A DNA stretch of 64,000 nt from Massospora cicadina (GCA_022478985.1 JAKSZP010013320.1:1-64000), one strand, 5' to 3'; counted from the first letter of the stretch, positions 42,331-55,120 are shown. The notes: a model not told the origin generated them from the letters alone. A program made the numbers and translations.

Positions 42331-43410
42331 GAGAGTGTCAATTGACACCTTATGGAACTCAACTATTTTCAAGTGGCAAAAAATAGGAATAATCATGTTT
42401 ATTTGCAACAGCACGGGACATGACTGACTGAGATGTGGTAATCACAGAGGAATTAGGGGGACAAGAATCTGAAAGCTGAAACAGTTTTTTGGCTGGGAGG
42501 ATCTCTCAATTGCAACTTAATGCAACTTAGAAAATTATGGGCACCAAAGGATTCAAAGGTTCCTGCTTTCCATAGAATCTGGATCAACAGAAGGAATTAG
42601 GGTATCAGAATCAACTGAAATGAGAGTAGAGGGCAAGAATCAACATCTGCTAATGACAGAAAACTCATTTCTGGAACTTGGCTGAAACTTAAACTCTGAA
42701 TGAAAGAAGATGACCAGGGCACTTTGTTATTCAGAGTTCCACCCAGCACGGCTTCATTGGGAGACAATTTTTTGGTACACCTCCTACCCCTACCAGTGCA
42801 CTTCAAAGTGTGGTTCCAATGGAGGTGGCCACTGCAGTCATCTGTTCCAAGGAAACCAACTAAGACTCATAAGAGAATAATTTGTGGAAACGGGATTTAG
42901 AGTCAAATGAAATACTGCTTCAGGACCTCAAAAGGAAGGCCCAAACCAGGAGTCTGACCAAGAAAAGCTTCACTAAATGAGGACAGATCTTAGGATTCTG
43001 TGCCTAAAGTGTAAAATTTATAAGGTGAGCTGATCATTATCTGGCGCATGAATCACTTAAGACACCTAAGATTTAAGAGGATTAAAACTCTAATTAGGTT
43101 GGTTGAAAGCAGAATTTTATGCACCCAATGGTGAGCATCTCCTTCTATGGCATCCAAGAGAGCTACACTTCGTTAGGCATCCATAAGGAAGGAGAAAGTT
43201 ACAGTATCTGCGGAGAATCGAACCTGCAAATTCAAAAAGAGTCCAAAACTAGATCTACTTTTGATGAAGATAAGAATGCACCCACTTCAATTTACAGGGT
43301 AGACTGGAGTAAAATCATGAGAGAAGGGGTATTATATCAGGAACAACTCCAACACCACTGCGTGGGAACATCTAACAAATCCTTCAACTGTCCATACAAA
43401 AAACACTAAA
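42331..43410 (-). pseudogene. G4 gag-like region, heavily decayed
   Basis: Lies upstream (minus sense) of the G4 protease. A segment RSVALLDAIEGDAHHW near 43170-43120 resembles RTLALLDALEGMLAS in G2 gag. Other parts are too mutated to align. No zinc knuckle is seen. Confidence 0.5.
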
Positions 43411-44520
43411 ATAAACCAATTGTAGGTTTATTTAATAATGTATAAACACCGCGTTACCTACTTCAAAGAGAAAAGTGGAGATAACAGAAAGTCAGGGTCA
43501 GTCTACTATGTCATGGCACTGGCTTATTAAAACTAAGGCTATTCTTCCAGTCTGGGTGAGTGGAACCCAAACTCAATCTAGAATATCAGTGGTATAGCAG
43601 CCCACAGGACTTCATATATATCTGGGTGGGGAAGAACTGAGAGATAGCAAATAAAAATTATTGTTACCAGGACACTACAAGTAACCATATAGTAGTAGAA
43701 GTGGCTGCTGCAGATCCCAAGGAGGCAAAGTATTCAGGCACCGCATGATGAATGAGGGAATCACTAGTAGCAGGAGAGATAGAACTCGTGGAGGTGCCAC
43801 AAAACTTAGCTAACTGAGTGGGAAGAACCTCAAAAAGCAGGTCAAGATTATGACACCGCAAGGCACCCAAGGTGGGATACAAGTTCAAGTGGGCCCATAG
43901 CGATACCCCACTATATCAGGGAAGGCAACATCATAATTACAATTTGGACTATGCCCCAGTCATCGAATAGACTGGGAAACATGGTAATTTGATGAGTATT
44001 GTAACTAAGTATTAACTAAGATAATTTCTAAGTTAGTATTTTTTGTGGGTTTTTGTTTATTGCGAAACAAAGTGAAGGAATAGGCTAACAAAAAAAGCCG
44101 TTGGGGCCTGCTGTATTAAGAGCCATATGCCTAGGGAAAAGGGGATGTGTGCACAAACCTAGTTAGGCACTATCACGCTTGATTCCTGAAGATTGACACA
44201 CTAATGCACTTACAACACTAATCTGGATTTGACCTAACTGACTGAGTTAGCATCATATTTTTCCAAGAAGGTTTGATATCGTGATTCCGCTTAGAGAGCC
44301 AATGACAATTTATCTCACGTCCGATGGGTTTCGCCCAATGCCAGGACAGATAAGGGCCTTACCATTTTAATTCAAATGGGTTCAACATGCCAAATCCTAT
44401 TGATGGTGGGCTTGCCTTCACTGGAGGTAGGGGTTAAGTTAGATGGGTGATTTAAAATCTTAGAGCAGATTAAATAAGTTTTTTTATTCAATATCAACTT
44501 ACTACTATTACTAACCTAAA
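43411..44520. other. no recognised gene; possible G4 leader or LTR
   Basis: No coding motif stands out. A minus-strand open stretch at 43888-43664 has Ser/Thr/Ala-rich composition without known similarity. No second copy of this sequence is in the window. Confidence 0.4.
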
Positions 44521-44529
44521 CTAGAGGAA

Positions 44530-45210
44530 GATGCCTTCTAGTAGGGTGGGAGGCTGCGCAATTCCTTATAGCAAGGGCTCTGGCCACCACTACCTCCTGA
44601 CACACACCAATAATCTTCTTCACCAACTCCTTGGTGGTGAGTAGAGGGGGTAATGGGACAGCCTTCAGGGGGTAGGCCGTCAAACACCTCACTTATACCT
44701 TATGAGCTAGTTTGCTCTGGGTGATGAGAGGCGAGGAAGCCTTCTTTACCCCCTTCTTGGTCCTATAAGGATGATCTTCCCAGTTAAGGTGCAGGGGTGC
44801 TCCATCAGGATTTAAAGTAAAAACCTTGACTGAGGCAATTGAATATAGGGCCATGTTGGTATATCACTTGATAGGAGACAAACCAAAGTACATCAGGTTT
44901 ATGAAATTTCCATCCAGGTAGTTGGTTGTAGAATAGTACAAAATCCACCAATTAATACTCAGACATGAGGGTTTCTTGCCATTGATTTGTTTATTTCTTT
45001 TCTGGAAGTATTTTCTAAGGACTTGGTTACCAAAGCCTGCAGTCAACTCTTCAGTCCTTGCTTGCATAACATATTTGGCAAACTTACTATAGAGGGGTTC
45101 TGTTCCACACAGATTAGACACCAGGCGGCCTTCTGATGGCTCATGAACATCTTCACTTAGTAGAATTCTTCTTTGATGCTTTCTGATGTCGCATTAATGG
45201 CTTATTGGAT
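44530..45210 (-). pseudogene. unrecognised decayed coding region
   Basis: The minus strand reads as one fairly continuous protein of about 200 residues with only two stops. It runs from LSEDVHEPSEGRLVSNLCG near 45180, through FAKYVMQARTEELTAGFGNQ and LRKYFQKRNKQINGKK, then MALYSIASVKVFTLNPDG and HLNWEDHPYRTKKGVKKASS, to LLTTKELVKKIIGVCQEV near 44610. Lys-rich patches suggest nucleic-acid binding. It lies downstream of G7 integrase in the same orientation but matches no retroelement domain I know. It could be gag of another element, an env-like third gene, or a host gene relic. Confidence 0.4.
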
Positions 45211-46470
45211 CAGTTCATTGCCCTGATAGCAGTATTTTTGTTGGCAATTTTAATTATATCCTTAGTACATAGGCCTAGCATAATACTTGACAGAAACCTT
45301 GACCAACCTCTTTCTAGGCATTCTCAACAGCCAAGGTGTCTTTATAAATTTAGTGTCTTCTTTAGATCCCAGATTAGTTACTTGCGATTGCTTCACTTAA
45401 ACCCAATAAGTGGAGAACAAAGATAAACTTAAGATACTGTGGTTAATGTTTTTATTAGAATAAAATTGAAGTATTTTTGTAATTCTTGTATTAAATCAAG
45501 ATATAGCTTAGGTGTAATTGAAAATAATTAAGAATGGGGTTGGCAATATTGTAGGGGCTTCACCAACCCTTGTGAGTTTCTTCTTACTTTCTGCCTTAGT
45601 GGCGACATACATCTCATTCAATGCTCAAATCTGCAAGCTCTATTTTGGAGTTGACATCACTGCACCAGGATGTTTGGTAGCCCCTTGTTCAAAACCTGCC
45701 TCTGGATCTAGGGCGGCAATAACTCTTCCATTTATTGCTTCATTACCCAGTTCAGTAATATGCTTCTCAGGTCAAGATTCATATGATAGCACTGCTCCAA
45801 TGCGCCTCACTTCAAGATTTTATTTGACTCTAAATAATGGTTGGCTGCTTTTTCAAGTAGTATTTGGATGGAAGATTTGATCACTTCCATTGAAGCATCT
45901 GCTTCAGACATTTCTCGATCATTATATGCTTGTAAATTATTTTGGACACCAAAGATATAAAGGGGGTCGATTTTCATAGTCTGGTGGCTGAATCGTCATC
46001 ATCTTCATACCGAAAGTTCTTTAATAGGTGGGCATCAAACTATTACATATGACGTCATCCTGATCTGATAGTAAGTTTCTTAGGCTTTAACCATCTATAA
46101 AAAGGGGTTCATTTCCTTTATACACGTTTTGAACTTGCATATCTAAATCAGATGTGTTGGTATACTGGTGGGGTTCCTTTACAGAGGGTGAGGAATCATT
46201 CTCCAGTATATTTATGATATCTTCCATGACACTTCCCCTCCCAAGAAAAGACCAGTGAAGGACCTAAGGGGCCGTGCATGTACTTTGTTAAACTTATTAT
46301 GGTCTCATTTTCTCTTATTGAATAATTAGCTCCTCACTTGGTCAGGATTTTTGCAGGGACAGTAAAAACGGCTTGTAACTTCTCAGGCTAATTTCCTCAT
46401 ACATGGTAGAATAGAATCTTTTCTCCAAACTGAACTCTGGTAAGTTAGTCCATCTCTGATTATCACATTG
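45211..46470. other. no recognised gene
   Basis: AT-rich sequence between the unrecognised coding relic and G7 integrase. Minus-strand readings have isolated short open stretches (a PMYxGYN / ATSESIKEEFY segment near 45250-45170 may extend the neighbouring relic). Nothing firm. Confidence 0.4.
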
Positions 46471-46479
46471 ACTCTTACA

Positions 46480-47790
46480 GATTGTAGTTTTATTGTTCTT
46501 AATTGCCTCTAACTAATCTCAAACAATTACTTGGCCAACTCCTGCTAGTAATTACCAGGTGGTAGGTTCTTTCGATCTGTGGTAATGAATGGTGCCAGCA
46601 AGGTAGGAAACGCTGCTTCTCACTTATACAGGATATAAACGAAGACATGCCAATCACCCAATGATGGCTAACACAGTATGCTTGTAGCGCAAATGGAGGC
46701 AATTGGTCCCCTTTGAATTTTAATTCAGGGACATCTTTATGTATTCCTAATAAGACTATTCTCACGCATTCTACGCTTCCATTGGTAGAGTGATTATTTG
46801 AAGGGTCAATTTTTTGTTTATTCTAACTAGATCCTTGAAGATAGCTCATTAAATCGGAGCTAGAGTTCTTGATGTTATCTAATAGCAGAATTTGAGGGCA
46901 TCTGTGCCTTACTATCTCTTAGTTATACAAGAATCTAGTGATTGATCCTGCGGTGTACATCTTGACTGCTGATGCTTCAACCCATTTGGTGAACTAATTG
47001 ATAGTCATAATCATATCTTGGATCCACTTGAGGCGGTAGGCAATGGTCTTATCACATCAATGATCACGTTGTGAAATATGGCTATTGGTGGAATTGGCTG
47101 AAACTCAAAGTCCTTCCTTAAGATCTGGAGTTCGTTCTAGTACATAAATTTCAGGGATTGATGTACTTTGTCTGCCATTGACTCCCAATAAAACTAATCT
47201 CTTAGGGTTACCAATGACTTCTGGAATTCTCTATGACTAAAATGCTTGTATGTTTCTATCGTTAGTTCTATTTGATTACTAAGTCAGATGTATGGGTATC
47301 AATTGTCCTTGATCATCATATACGGTTACCATCTTTAAGTCAGGTTTCTTTGAATTATCTTTCTAGGACATTCTTTAATTTGTCATTCTCATCTTGCCAT
47401 TCCTTTCTGGTAGTTTGATCAGGTCATACAAGAAATAGATCTCATGTGCTTGGAGGTGAAAAACCAATGATTGTGACAGTCTGTCAGCGTTGAGATGCTT
47501 GCTGACTTCTCTATCTATGATCACAAAGTAATATCCTAGAGCTGTACTGCCCATTTATCAAGGCATCTATCTGGATTCTTCATGTTTACAGCAAGAGAAG
47601 TTATGCATGATCTGTCAAAATCTTGAAATGTACTGCATATAAGTAGGCTTGAAAGTGCTTCACTGCTCTTATCACTGCCAGGTACTCTTTTTTGTCACAG
47701 TTGTTGAAATTTTAGACCAAACTGAAAATTCTATCACCTCTGATGGTGAGATTAAAATTGATTATAAGGATTGATTGATACCCCTATTGA
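46480..47790 (-). pseudogene. G7 Ty3/gypsy RNase H and integrase
   Basis: Minus-strand reading: NNCDKKEYLAVIRAVKHFQ and AYLYAVHFKILTDHA (RNase H, 47710-47610), then CLDKWAVQLQD (about 47570). Integrase follows: IDVIRPLPTASSGS (about 47080-47040), KWVEASAVKMYTAGSITRF (about 46990-46930) and CPQILLLDNIKN (second Asp, about 46890). An open stretch 46765-46499 corresponds to the later core (RIVLLGIHKDVPELKFKGDQLPP-like). RT, protease, gag and LTRs were not found. It is a different lineage from the other elements. Confidence 0.82.
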
Positions 47791-48360
47791 GGATCATCCC
47801 CAATCTAAGAAATTGATTACTCCTGATGTCAGAGTCCAAATTCAATCCAAAAAATAGAAATTTACTGTTATAAACAAATAACAAGATGCTGCAGAAACCA
47901 AAAATAGCAAGTCATTATAGATATTGACTTAAAAGCGGATGGCAATTTTCTTAGGGTTGATACCTGATTTCCCTAAAAAAAAATTTTGACACTTAATCTG
48001 GGCTACATTCTTTTCACAATATTTTTGGTTGCTATTATCATAGCAAACTTCAATGATACTAACAATCAAGGAGCTTTTAGTCTTAATTGTTAGCTAGTTT
48101 AAACGACATAAAATCCTTTTTTGGGTGGCTTTTGTCGCCCTGAACTCCTCCCATATGGTTGGATTTTATCCCCCACGTTCTGACGAAAGACTGGCGCTCC
48201 CTGCCAGGTCGCCCCAGGTCCCCAGTAAACTTTTCAATTGTGGTGAGCATTAATGACTCAGTATCAAGTACTCTATCTTACCATGACGCCACCCGCCTCA
48301 GTGAGTAGACAGTTTACACACATGTAGGAGAACCTTCATTGAATTATAGCCTTTTATTAC
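47791..48360. other. no recognised gene; contains a GC- and CpG-richer patch
   Basis: Within AT-rich sequence, about 48120-48240 is much richer in G and C and keeps several CpG. It lies between G7 RNase H (minus) and G8 gag (plus) and could be an LTR or leader of either. No duplicate is in the window. Confidence 0.4.
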
Positions 48361-50523
48361 TAATTTCTATGAAGGTAGACTCACTACCTTTTCCATGGAG
48401 CATTACCAACTACAAACCTTGGGCTTCATACAAAGCCCTCAAACTCCACCTCACTGTGGCCTTTGTCCTGAGGGGACTAGTAAAAGATGATACCTTGTTA
48501 TACTGACCCCTATGATGGGCTTTATTGCTAGTCTAATGCTCAATGGTGAATAGGTTGGGAAGGAAGTTCATAGTTCTACTTGCGCCATTTATTCATCCCA
48601 TTCTTTATCATCTGTTAAAAATAGACGGGTTCCATTACCAGTAATTACTTTGGCATCTACAACTATCAAAAACCCAGCACTCACAGTTCCTCCAACTTTA
48701 TCACTCTGTCTGCCTCTTTAGCAGTGAAAACTGAAGCGCCATTTTGACGATTTGAGACTTATCAAAGAAATGTTTTTGTTAAAACGTCTTGATAAAGGGA
48801 TAATGTGATTTGTTTGGTACTATCTAATAATTTCAGTGATTTGGAAAACATTGTACACAACCAGATCGTGGTTAGTGCCACAGGAGTTAACTCATATCAA
48901 CAACTTGGGAGCCTCCATGGATGATTGCCTCTGTTACTTTAAGGAGAACATAGAATACTCAGGATACCTAAGACAACGTTTGTTTCTATGGACTGCAAGG
49001 AATGCTGAGTGAGGTTGGTCCTCCTGGAAGCCCTGGACAACCTGAGCCCCTGGACCACCTCAAACACCTAGAGCACCTGGTGGCCTCAGAATGCCAAGCC
49101 AACATGGGCCTCCTAAGCTTGTACTGGTTTAGAGATCCCTGAGGACAGGCTTAACCCGTTAATCTAGAAAATACAACACCTTGATGTCCAATTAGGAAGC
49201 GTAGCTCAAGGAGTGGAACTTACTTGGGATGTGGTGCCTCTCCATGCTGAAGTTTCAATAGGCGCCCACCATAGTCAACTCAAAACCTTATCTGCCCTAC
49301 CATCCTCAATAAGGGGTTCAAACAGCAATTGATCAACACAGAACAGTACCAACTCGAGTTTTGAGACACAACTGCTAGTTAAGAAACAGTTTCCCAGCTC
49401 TTTACCACCAAAACAGTACTTTGTGTCAACCATGAACGAGTTGATTTGGTAAATATGCTGTAAATGATTTTTGTAGTCAAGTGGATGCCATCCATCTCTA
49501 TGAGTATCCCTGGATAATATTCCTCATTAGCTGAAAGCGCAGCTCTGGTGCCTGTTCACTCTATCCATCCAAAAACCCCTCCAGGTTACTCCTTCAAGCT
49601 CTCCTTCAAGGAAATTATTTCCTGGGGGAAAGAAGTGTTTTCTCCTTTTTTACTTCAATAAAATTGCAGTGGAGGATTATACAACTACCTAGGGCTCAAG
49701 CACTTAACCAACTTCCTCAGCTGAGTAGCTCAGGATATAATAGTGCCCCATTTAATGACCTGTAACACTTGGTACAACGCAAAGGCTCCTATGCTCTAAG
49801 AATTTGGGTGTGATTTAACTCTCGCCAACCAAAAACAGACTTTTATGGGGATCCACCTTAAATGAGGGGAATCCATCTTTAATTTCGCTCACAGGATTAT
49901 CACAGCACCCAAACCTTATTTGCAGGAAATTAACTCACCTTGGATGACGCTATTACTGCTGCCTTATATGCATTAAAAAACCATATGCAAAATCAAGCTC
50001 TACCTCAAGGCAGTAAGCTAAACCTAACGTCCCTCCTGCTCAGAAAGGAAGTCCTTAAGGGGATCCCATTCAAACTGTTTAAACCTGCTGGGCATCCTCA
50101 TCCTAACCACAAGCCTCAGCCCCTACTTTTAGTTTTAGTGCCTCCAAAATCCCCTGTCCCAACCTATACTGCAGATATTGCAAGATTATCAACCATACTG
50201 TTGATAACCGCTGCTGACTCCTCCAGAACAACGCAGCAAAAAATCAGTTAGCATAAGGCAAGAGGCTCCCTTTAATGACAAAACCTAAAGTGCTATAAAC
50301 CTCAGTTATATGCCTAGTACTTCCAGTTTATTTCATTTTAGCTGCCATACTGAAGTCAACATACTCATTTATTGAAGGTAATATAAACATATAGTCTTCT
50401 TATTGTTATATTGACCAATTACCAAAACAAATATTTACTGCCAGCTCCGCTAATGAGAGCCAAGTCTTAAATAACAAAACCTTTAAGAATAATGAAAATC
50501 CTAAGAATGGCTGTTGGAAATAA
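48361..50523 (+). pseudogene. G8 gag
   Basis: Plus-strand Gag region, strongly decayed. A collagen-like stretch GPPGSPGQP continues after a frameshift as APGPPQTPRAPGG (about 49015-49090). A capsid-like part with ITAALYALKNHMQNQALPQG is open at 49940-50251. A CCHC remnant follows (YC...HTVDN.C near 50170-50215). Both features have counterparts in G9. The protease and polymerase continue at 57540, so this gag belongs to an element split by G9. Confidence 0.6.
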
Positions 50524-51128
50524 AGGGAATTGCGCTGATATGGGAATTATTTAAACGTGTTCTTATTTGCAACATGACCAGTGGAGCTCTACTGATTTAT
50601 GAAATTAAACAATAAGGATATTGAGCTCTTGAAAGAGAGTTCAAAATCTCAAACCTTTCCTGAATCCGCTGATTTACATGACAAAGGCGCTGATTTACCT
50701 GGAAAAAATCTTCTATTTCAGATGTTACCAGAAACTGCCGCTGCAACCAATAAGGACTGAGTACGCTGAAAGCCTTTGCATTATGCCTCACAATTCAAGA
50801 AATCTCCATACCCGACTCAATCCCAATTCTCTCAAAATATCTATCCTAAGCAATCTTTAATTTTGCAAGGCCATATAAACAACCCCTGCTCTCTGATCAA
50901 AAAAGATACCTTCAGCTTTCCTAGTTTTATGCCCAGATATTTTTGTTAATATTCATTCAAAGATCCTGCCTGTTTATTGCGAACAGAGATTGCCTCATCT
51001 GTGTATTATCATTGAGAGACTTCCTTAGGGACGAACAACCCTAAGAGATCCCTGCTGGACATACAGTCAATTAATAATTAAGTAGTCTTTGTAGATCCTA
51101 CCCTTTAAAAAAACAACAAAACCAGAAA
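50524..51128 (+). repeat. G9 5' LTR
   Basis: Aligns with 56924-57533; similarity by eye is moderate, indicating great age. It is followed by tggtgctttctaccagg, which could be a primer-binding site related to the one in G3, G5 and G6. Exact ends are uncertain by several bases. Confidence 0.8.
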
Positions 51129-51129
51129 C

Positions 51130-51147
51130 TGGTGCTTTCTACCAGGT
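51130..51147 (+). promoter_or_regulatory. possible G9 primer-binding site
   Basis: tggtgctttctaccagg starts with TGG right after the LTR and resembles tggtgctcactacagg of G3, G5 and G6. Confidence 0.45.
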
Positions 51148-51299
51148 CCTTCTGAGACTACCTGGTGAAGAATTTCTCCCAGATGAACAACTTTGGTTTC
51201 AATATCTCTACCAATATGGAGGAGAACCAGAGTTTGACCTGATGGGTCATTACCATTAATCAAGAAACGCCCTTACCTCATAACCAAAAGCTTGAATTC

Positions 51300-53240
51300 A
51301 ATGCGACCATGACTCTTACTATTTTAGCTCTGGATGATTATCTTTACCAAATTCAGGCCATCAATGTCACTGGCACTTTTAGAATTACTGGCCAGAACTA
51401 ATACCCCTGGTGAGAGAATCAGCTGTAGCTGCTCCACACGAATTTCTAGCAGCCTGACTCATCTATATTTTTCACCTGATCTCCTTAGCAATGAAATAGG
51501 TGTTTCCTGGACGGAAACCTATTTACAGTTGTTTATTCATCCCATTTTACACCATCAAATACAGTTACTCAAGCTACATCACCTGGAGTTTCAACGGCAA
51601 CTCAGACTGTCTCATCAAATTCACGCCCAGCTTCTTGAATTGTATGAAGCCGCATCAAGTTTTGGTCAAGAGAATTGTGAGGCTATTTTTAAACAACCTT
51701 TTGGATATCAACAAATTTTACGTCACTTGGACCAGATTGACACTGGATTATACAAAATCTGCAAGGTGAGCTCTCTCAGAAAATGATCCATGCAGCTACT
51801 GACATAGACCAGCGAGTGGAACGTTCTTTCTCTAATTTCATTGACTGCATCTCCAAGAATCTCCAAGCCACTGATTCTAACACCACCTTAGCTGCTCAGA
51901 TTTAGCAATTAGCTAACTGTACTGCTCTGCCGCCAATCCAAGAAGGTATTAAAAGGACCCCTGGCGAAACTTGACCTAGTGGAAGGAAAGGAGAACAAGG
52001 ACCTCTTGGGCCTGAAGATCCCCGTAGTCCTCCTAGGTCTTATCCACCTGTTGGCCTTTGTTTGATGAAAGCCACAAAGCCCAGATTTTTTTAGTACTAG
52101 ATGGTACCACAAATCCCAGATTAAGACTATTGAGTTACAACTATTACTGTTGGTCCGAGGAACATAGATGACTATTGAGGGGGATCATCTTGATGTGCAT
52201 ATATCCATTGTCTCCTTGTACAGTTATTATGCAAAAATAACATGACATGTTCCAACCTGATTGACTCCCAGGTGTAAATGAACTGTCAACTTGATTATAT
52301 GAACGCTAAGCTCCAAACTATTAAGGCTAAACAAGATACTCTCTCTTCTCAATCGGCTCCAATATTCCAGGATAAAAAAAGCTCTGTTAATCCCTAGACA
52401 CCAAGGCTCCACTTACGCATATCAATGACTGTTACAACGCTCTCCAGGTATATATGGATAAATTCTGCTGCTAAATAGACAAAGCTATTCCTCATACTGA
52501 CATATGTACCACAGAACCCACTTTTTCTGAGCAACCTTCCCCAGATGTCCATGTCCTCTATGAACATGTTGAATACTTTAAACCCAGATTTAAGGAGAAG
52601 TACATTTCCAGGATTAAAACCATTCAGTCATAACTCATTGTGTATGAAGGTACCATTGAATCATATTCTGATTGTAGAGATTTCAGCACATTCAAACTTG
52701 TTTGGATGGTAAAGCTCAGAAAATTACGATGCCATACTTTAAGACATGTAACACTTGGGCAGATATAAAGGATGCACCTAATAAAGAATTCAGAAGTAAC
52801 CTCTCCCAATATAACCAAAAACAGGCTTCTAAGTTAATCTGTACAAGTCATGGGGAAATCAACCTCAAATTTGCAAAATGTTTTTTCATGTTGCCCAGGC
52901 CCTTGCATCCTGTAATTGAGTTAACCTAGATGAAGCCATCGCCGCCTTACTCTCTGCATATCAACACAGTACCAATCTTATGCTCTATTTCAGAATGCCA
53001 AGTAGTTGTATAAATCTACTCTTAATATCAAGGAATCTATAATGGAGTTGCCAGAGCCATAAGTGCGTCAATCATCTACTAAAGGGAGCTGACCCCACAT
53101 TCATGAAGTCAGATGATTACAGAGAACTAAACCCCATCGATATTATGGCTCTTATTGTGGAACTTTTGGCCATAAAGAAAGCTCCTGTTGAAAGAAACAG
53201 GCTGATGAGGCAGGAAAATCAGAGTCAACTTAGAGCGTGA
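51300..53240 (+). pseudogene. G9 gag with collagen-like stretch and zinc knuckle
   Basis: The open segment 51334-51786 contains LFIHPILHHQIQLLKL, RLSHQIHAQLLELYEAASSF and ILRHLDQIDTGLYKI, a helical Gag N-terminus. At about 51950-52060 a Gly-X-Y run is visible (GRKGEQGPLGPEDPRSPPR); several Gly positions have become Asp, Ser or Arg, changes explained by G-to-A. A capsid-like core follows (FKPRFKEKY.SRIKT, FSTFK near 52580-52700, then ADIKDAPNKEFRSNLSQYNQ near 52755). A CCHC remnant YCGTFGHKESSC lies near 53150-53190. Multiple stops and frameshifts. Confidence 0.72.
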
Positions 53241-53259
53241 GGCACCCTCTGATAACAAT

Positions 53260-54330
53260 GCCATGCCACAATCTCAATCTACTGCTGCTCTGCGAACTGA
53301 ATATTATGTTCTATCCAAACCTGACGAGTTGTAAGTTCCAGAATTGCTTGTTTCAAATATAGGTTTAACTTCTAATTCTGCCCTTATGGGACCTTTTCCT
53401 CCAGAAAATTCAATTTATACAATCCTTTATTTTGGTACTGAGGTCACTTGAGTAGAATTAGTCATCCATACAGTGAAAATTTTGGCCTTAGTTGATACAT
53501 ATCTCCAGTTAAAGTTATATCTTTCTGACTAGTAAAATAGATAAAAATCTCTCCAGATCAGAACCACTCTTTAGATTAAAGAACTTCAGGACTTCATCTG
53601 ATTAACTCTCTGGGTGCCTACTCATCCCTGCTGCTTTGGTTTGTATCTCTTGTATTGACGGCCCTGGCAATTGTGCTAGAGAACAATGAATATGACCTTC
53701 TCATAGGAACCCAATTACTGGTATAATTTAATACCTAAATAAGTCATAAGAACTTATTTTATAATTTAATGTTGTTTAATCCCCTAGTCATAAAGGATAT
53801 CCCTATGTAAAATGAAAAGATAAAGTTAGAATAGTTTACTAGAACACCCAAACTGCATCAAATGACTAAAATACCAAGTAGTTGGACAAAAGGCTAAGTT
53901 AACCCCTTCCAGTGTGGAAGCTTTGGAAGTGATGCCTGTGTATACATCTATTAACGTAACCAGACCTCCAAAAAACAGATTCTAGTGGACAATGGGCTCC
54001 AAATTCCATTCCACCAGACTATCTACTGGAGATTCATAGAGATCCGAAACTCACTATTCAGGAACCTCTCACCTGCCTGGGGGTACTGGATCCAGATTAC
54101 CAAAGCCTTTAACTATCTTAATGGTTAACTTTACTGATTAACTGATGCAGATAACTTGAAACTGACCTGATGCATATTTTAGAACTTTACCCTATGATCA
54201 ATTTGAGTCCGTCAATGAGTGTGGAACATTGATAGATTTAGGAATTGATGAAATTACTACATTAGCCCAAGTTGAGTAGAGATAGGTGAAACCCTCTCTT
54301 CCAAGCAACAGCAACAGGTGGATTCTTTGA
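53260..54330 (+). pseudogene. G9 protease region
   Basis: Plus-strand reading has VELVIHTVKILALVDT (about 53450-53495), equivalent to the DTG segment, and NMTFS/NEYDLLIGTQLLV (about 53690-53720), the second conserved block (YDLLIGTQ). Further downstream the sequence is mostly unalignable until RT. Confidence 0.65.
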
Positions 54331-55120
54331 TCAAGGAGTAGGCAGATATTGGTTCATTTGGGCCAAAATTTTGGAATGATGAAGGGGATGGAGCACGGGG
54401 TGCTTAAGGCGACGCCCCTCTGATCTGATCTCAACATTATCAATAGTCTAAGGTCAAAGAAGCTCAGGTTAAAAAAGAACTAAAGAAACTCCTGGATGAT
54501 GGATTGTTAAACCTGTCATAAAGTCTTTGGGCCTTGCCATTGCTGCTTGTGGTAAAAAAGGATATATGGCATTGGGTGGTTATGGATTACCACCAGCTAA
54601 ATGCCATCACTCAAAAGAACAGCTACCCGCTACCTCAAATCAATGAATTGTTACAATTCTTAGCGAAATCTCATTTTTTTCTTGGCAATGGATATTGCTA
54701 TCAGGTATTAACATACTAAAATTGCACTGGGTGATAGGGAAAAGGCGCCCTTATAGAGAGAAAAGGTAATTCGAGCCCACACACATGCCTCATGGGCTAT
54801 GCAATGCTCCAGCCACGTTTCAGAGGGCGATGGACTGCCCACAGGGGGTTGAAGATGTTGTATGTACTGGTTTAGCTAGATAATGGGAAAGTATTCTCCA
54901 TACTTTTAATCAACATCTAGCACGTCTAAAAGAGGTGTTCAAAAATCTTCGCTCTGCTTCACTGAATTTGAAGACTGCCAACTGGCAGTTTTTTTGGACC
55001 AAAATGGAATTCTTCAGGCATAAAATTACCCAAAAGGGAATTTCGCCACTACCCAACAAAGTGATCACTATCAAAAAGATTAACTGACTGAGCATTAACA
55101 TGATATACAGATCTTCTTGG
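54331..55120 (+). pseudogene. G9 reverse transcriptase
   Basis: Begins with KVKEAQVKKELKKLLDDGLL (about 54450-54510). The open piece 54534-54719 reads LLLVVKKDIWHWVVMDYHQL, NAITQKNSYPLPQINELLQF and LAKSHFFLGNGYCYQ (RT fingers and motif A). It is followed by a CNAPATF-like block (about 54800-54830), a YxDD remnant reading LDNGKVFS (about 54870-54900), HQHLARLKEVFKNL and FFRHKITQKGISPLPNKV (about 55010-55060). Confidence 0.85.

Noticed and set aside
45205..45880. Plus-strand hydrophobic open stretches as membrane protein genes
   Set aside because: Short, without signal or domain, in AT-rich sequence where such frames arise by chance.
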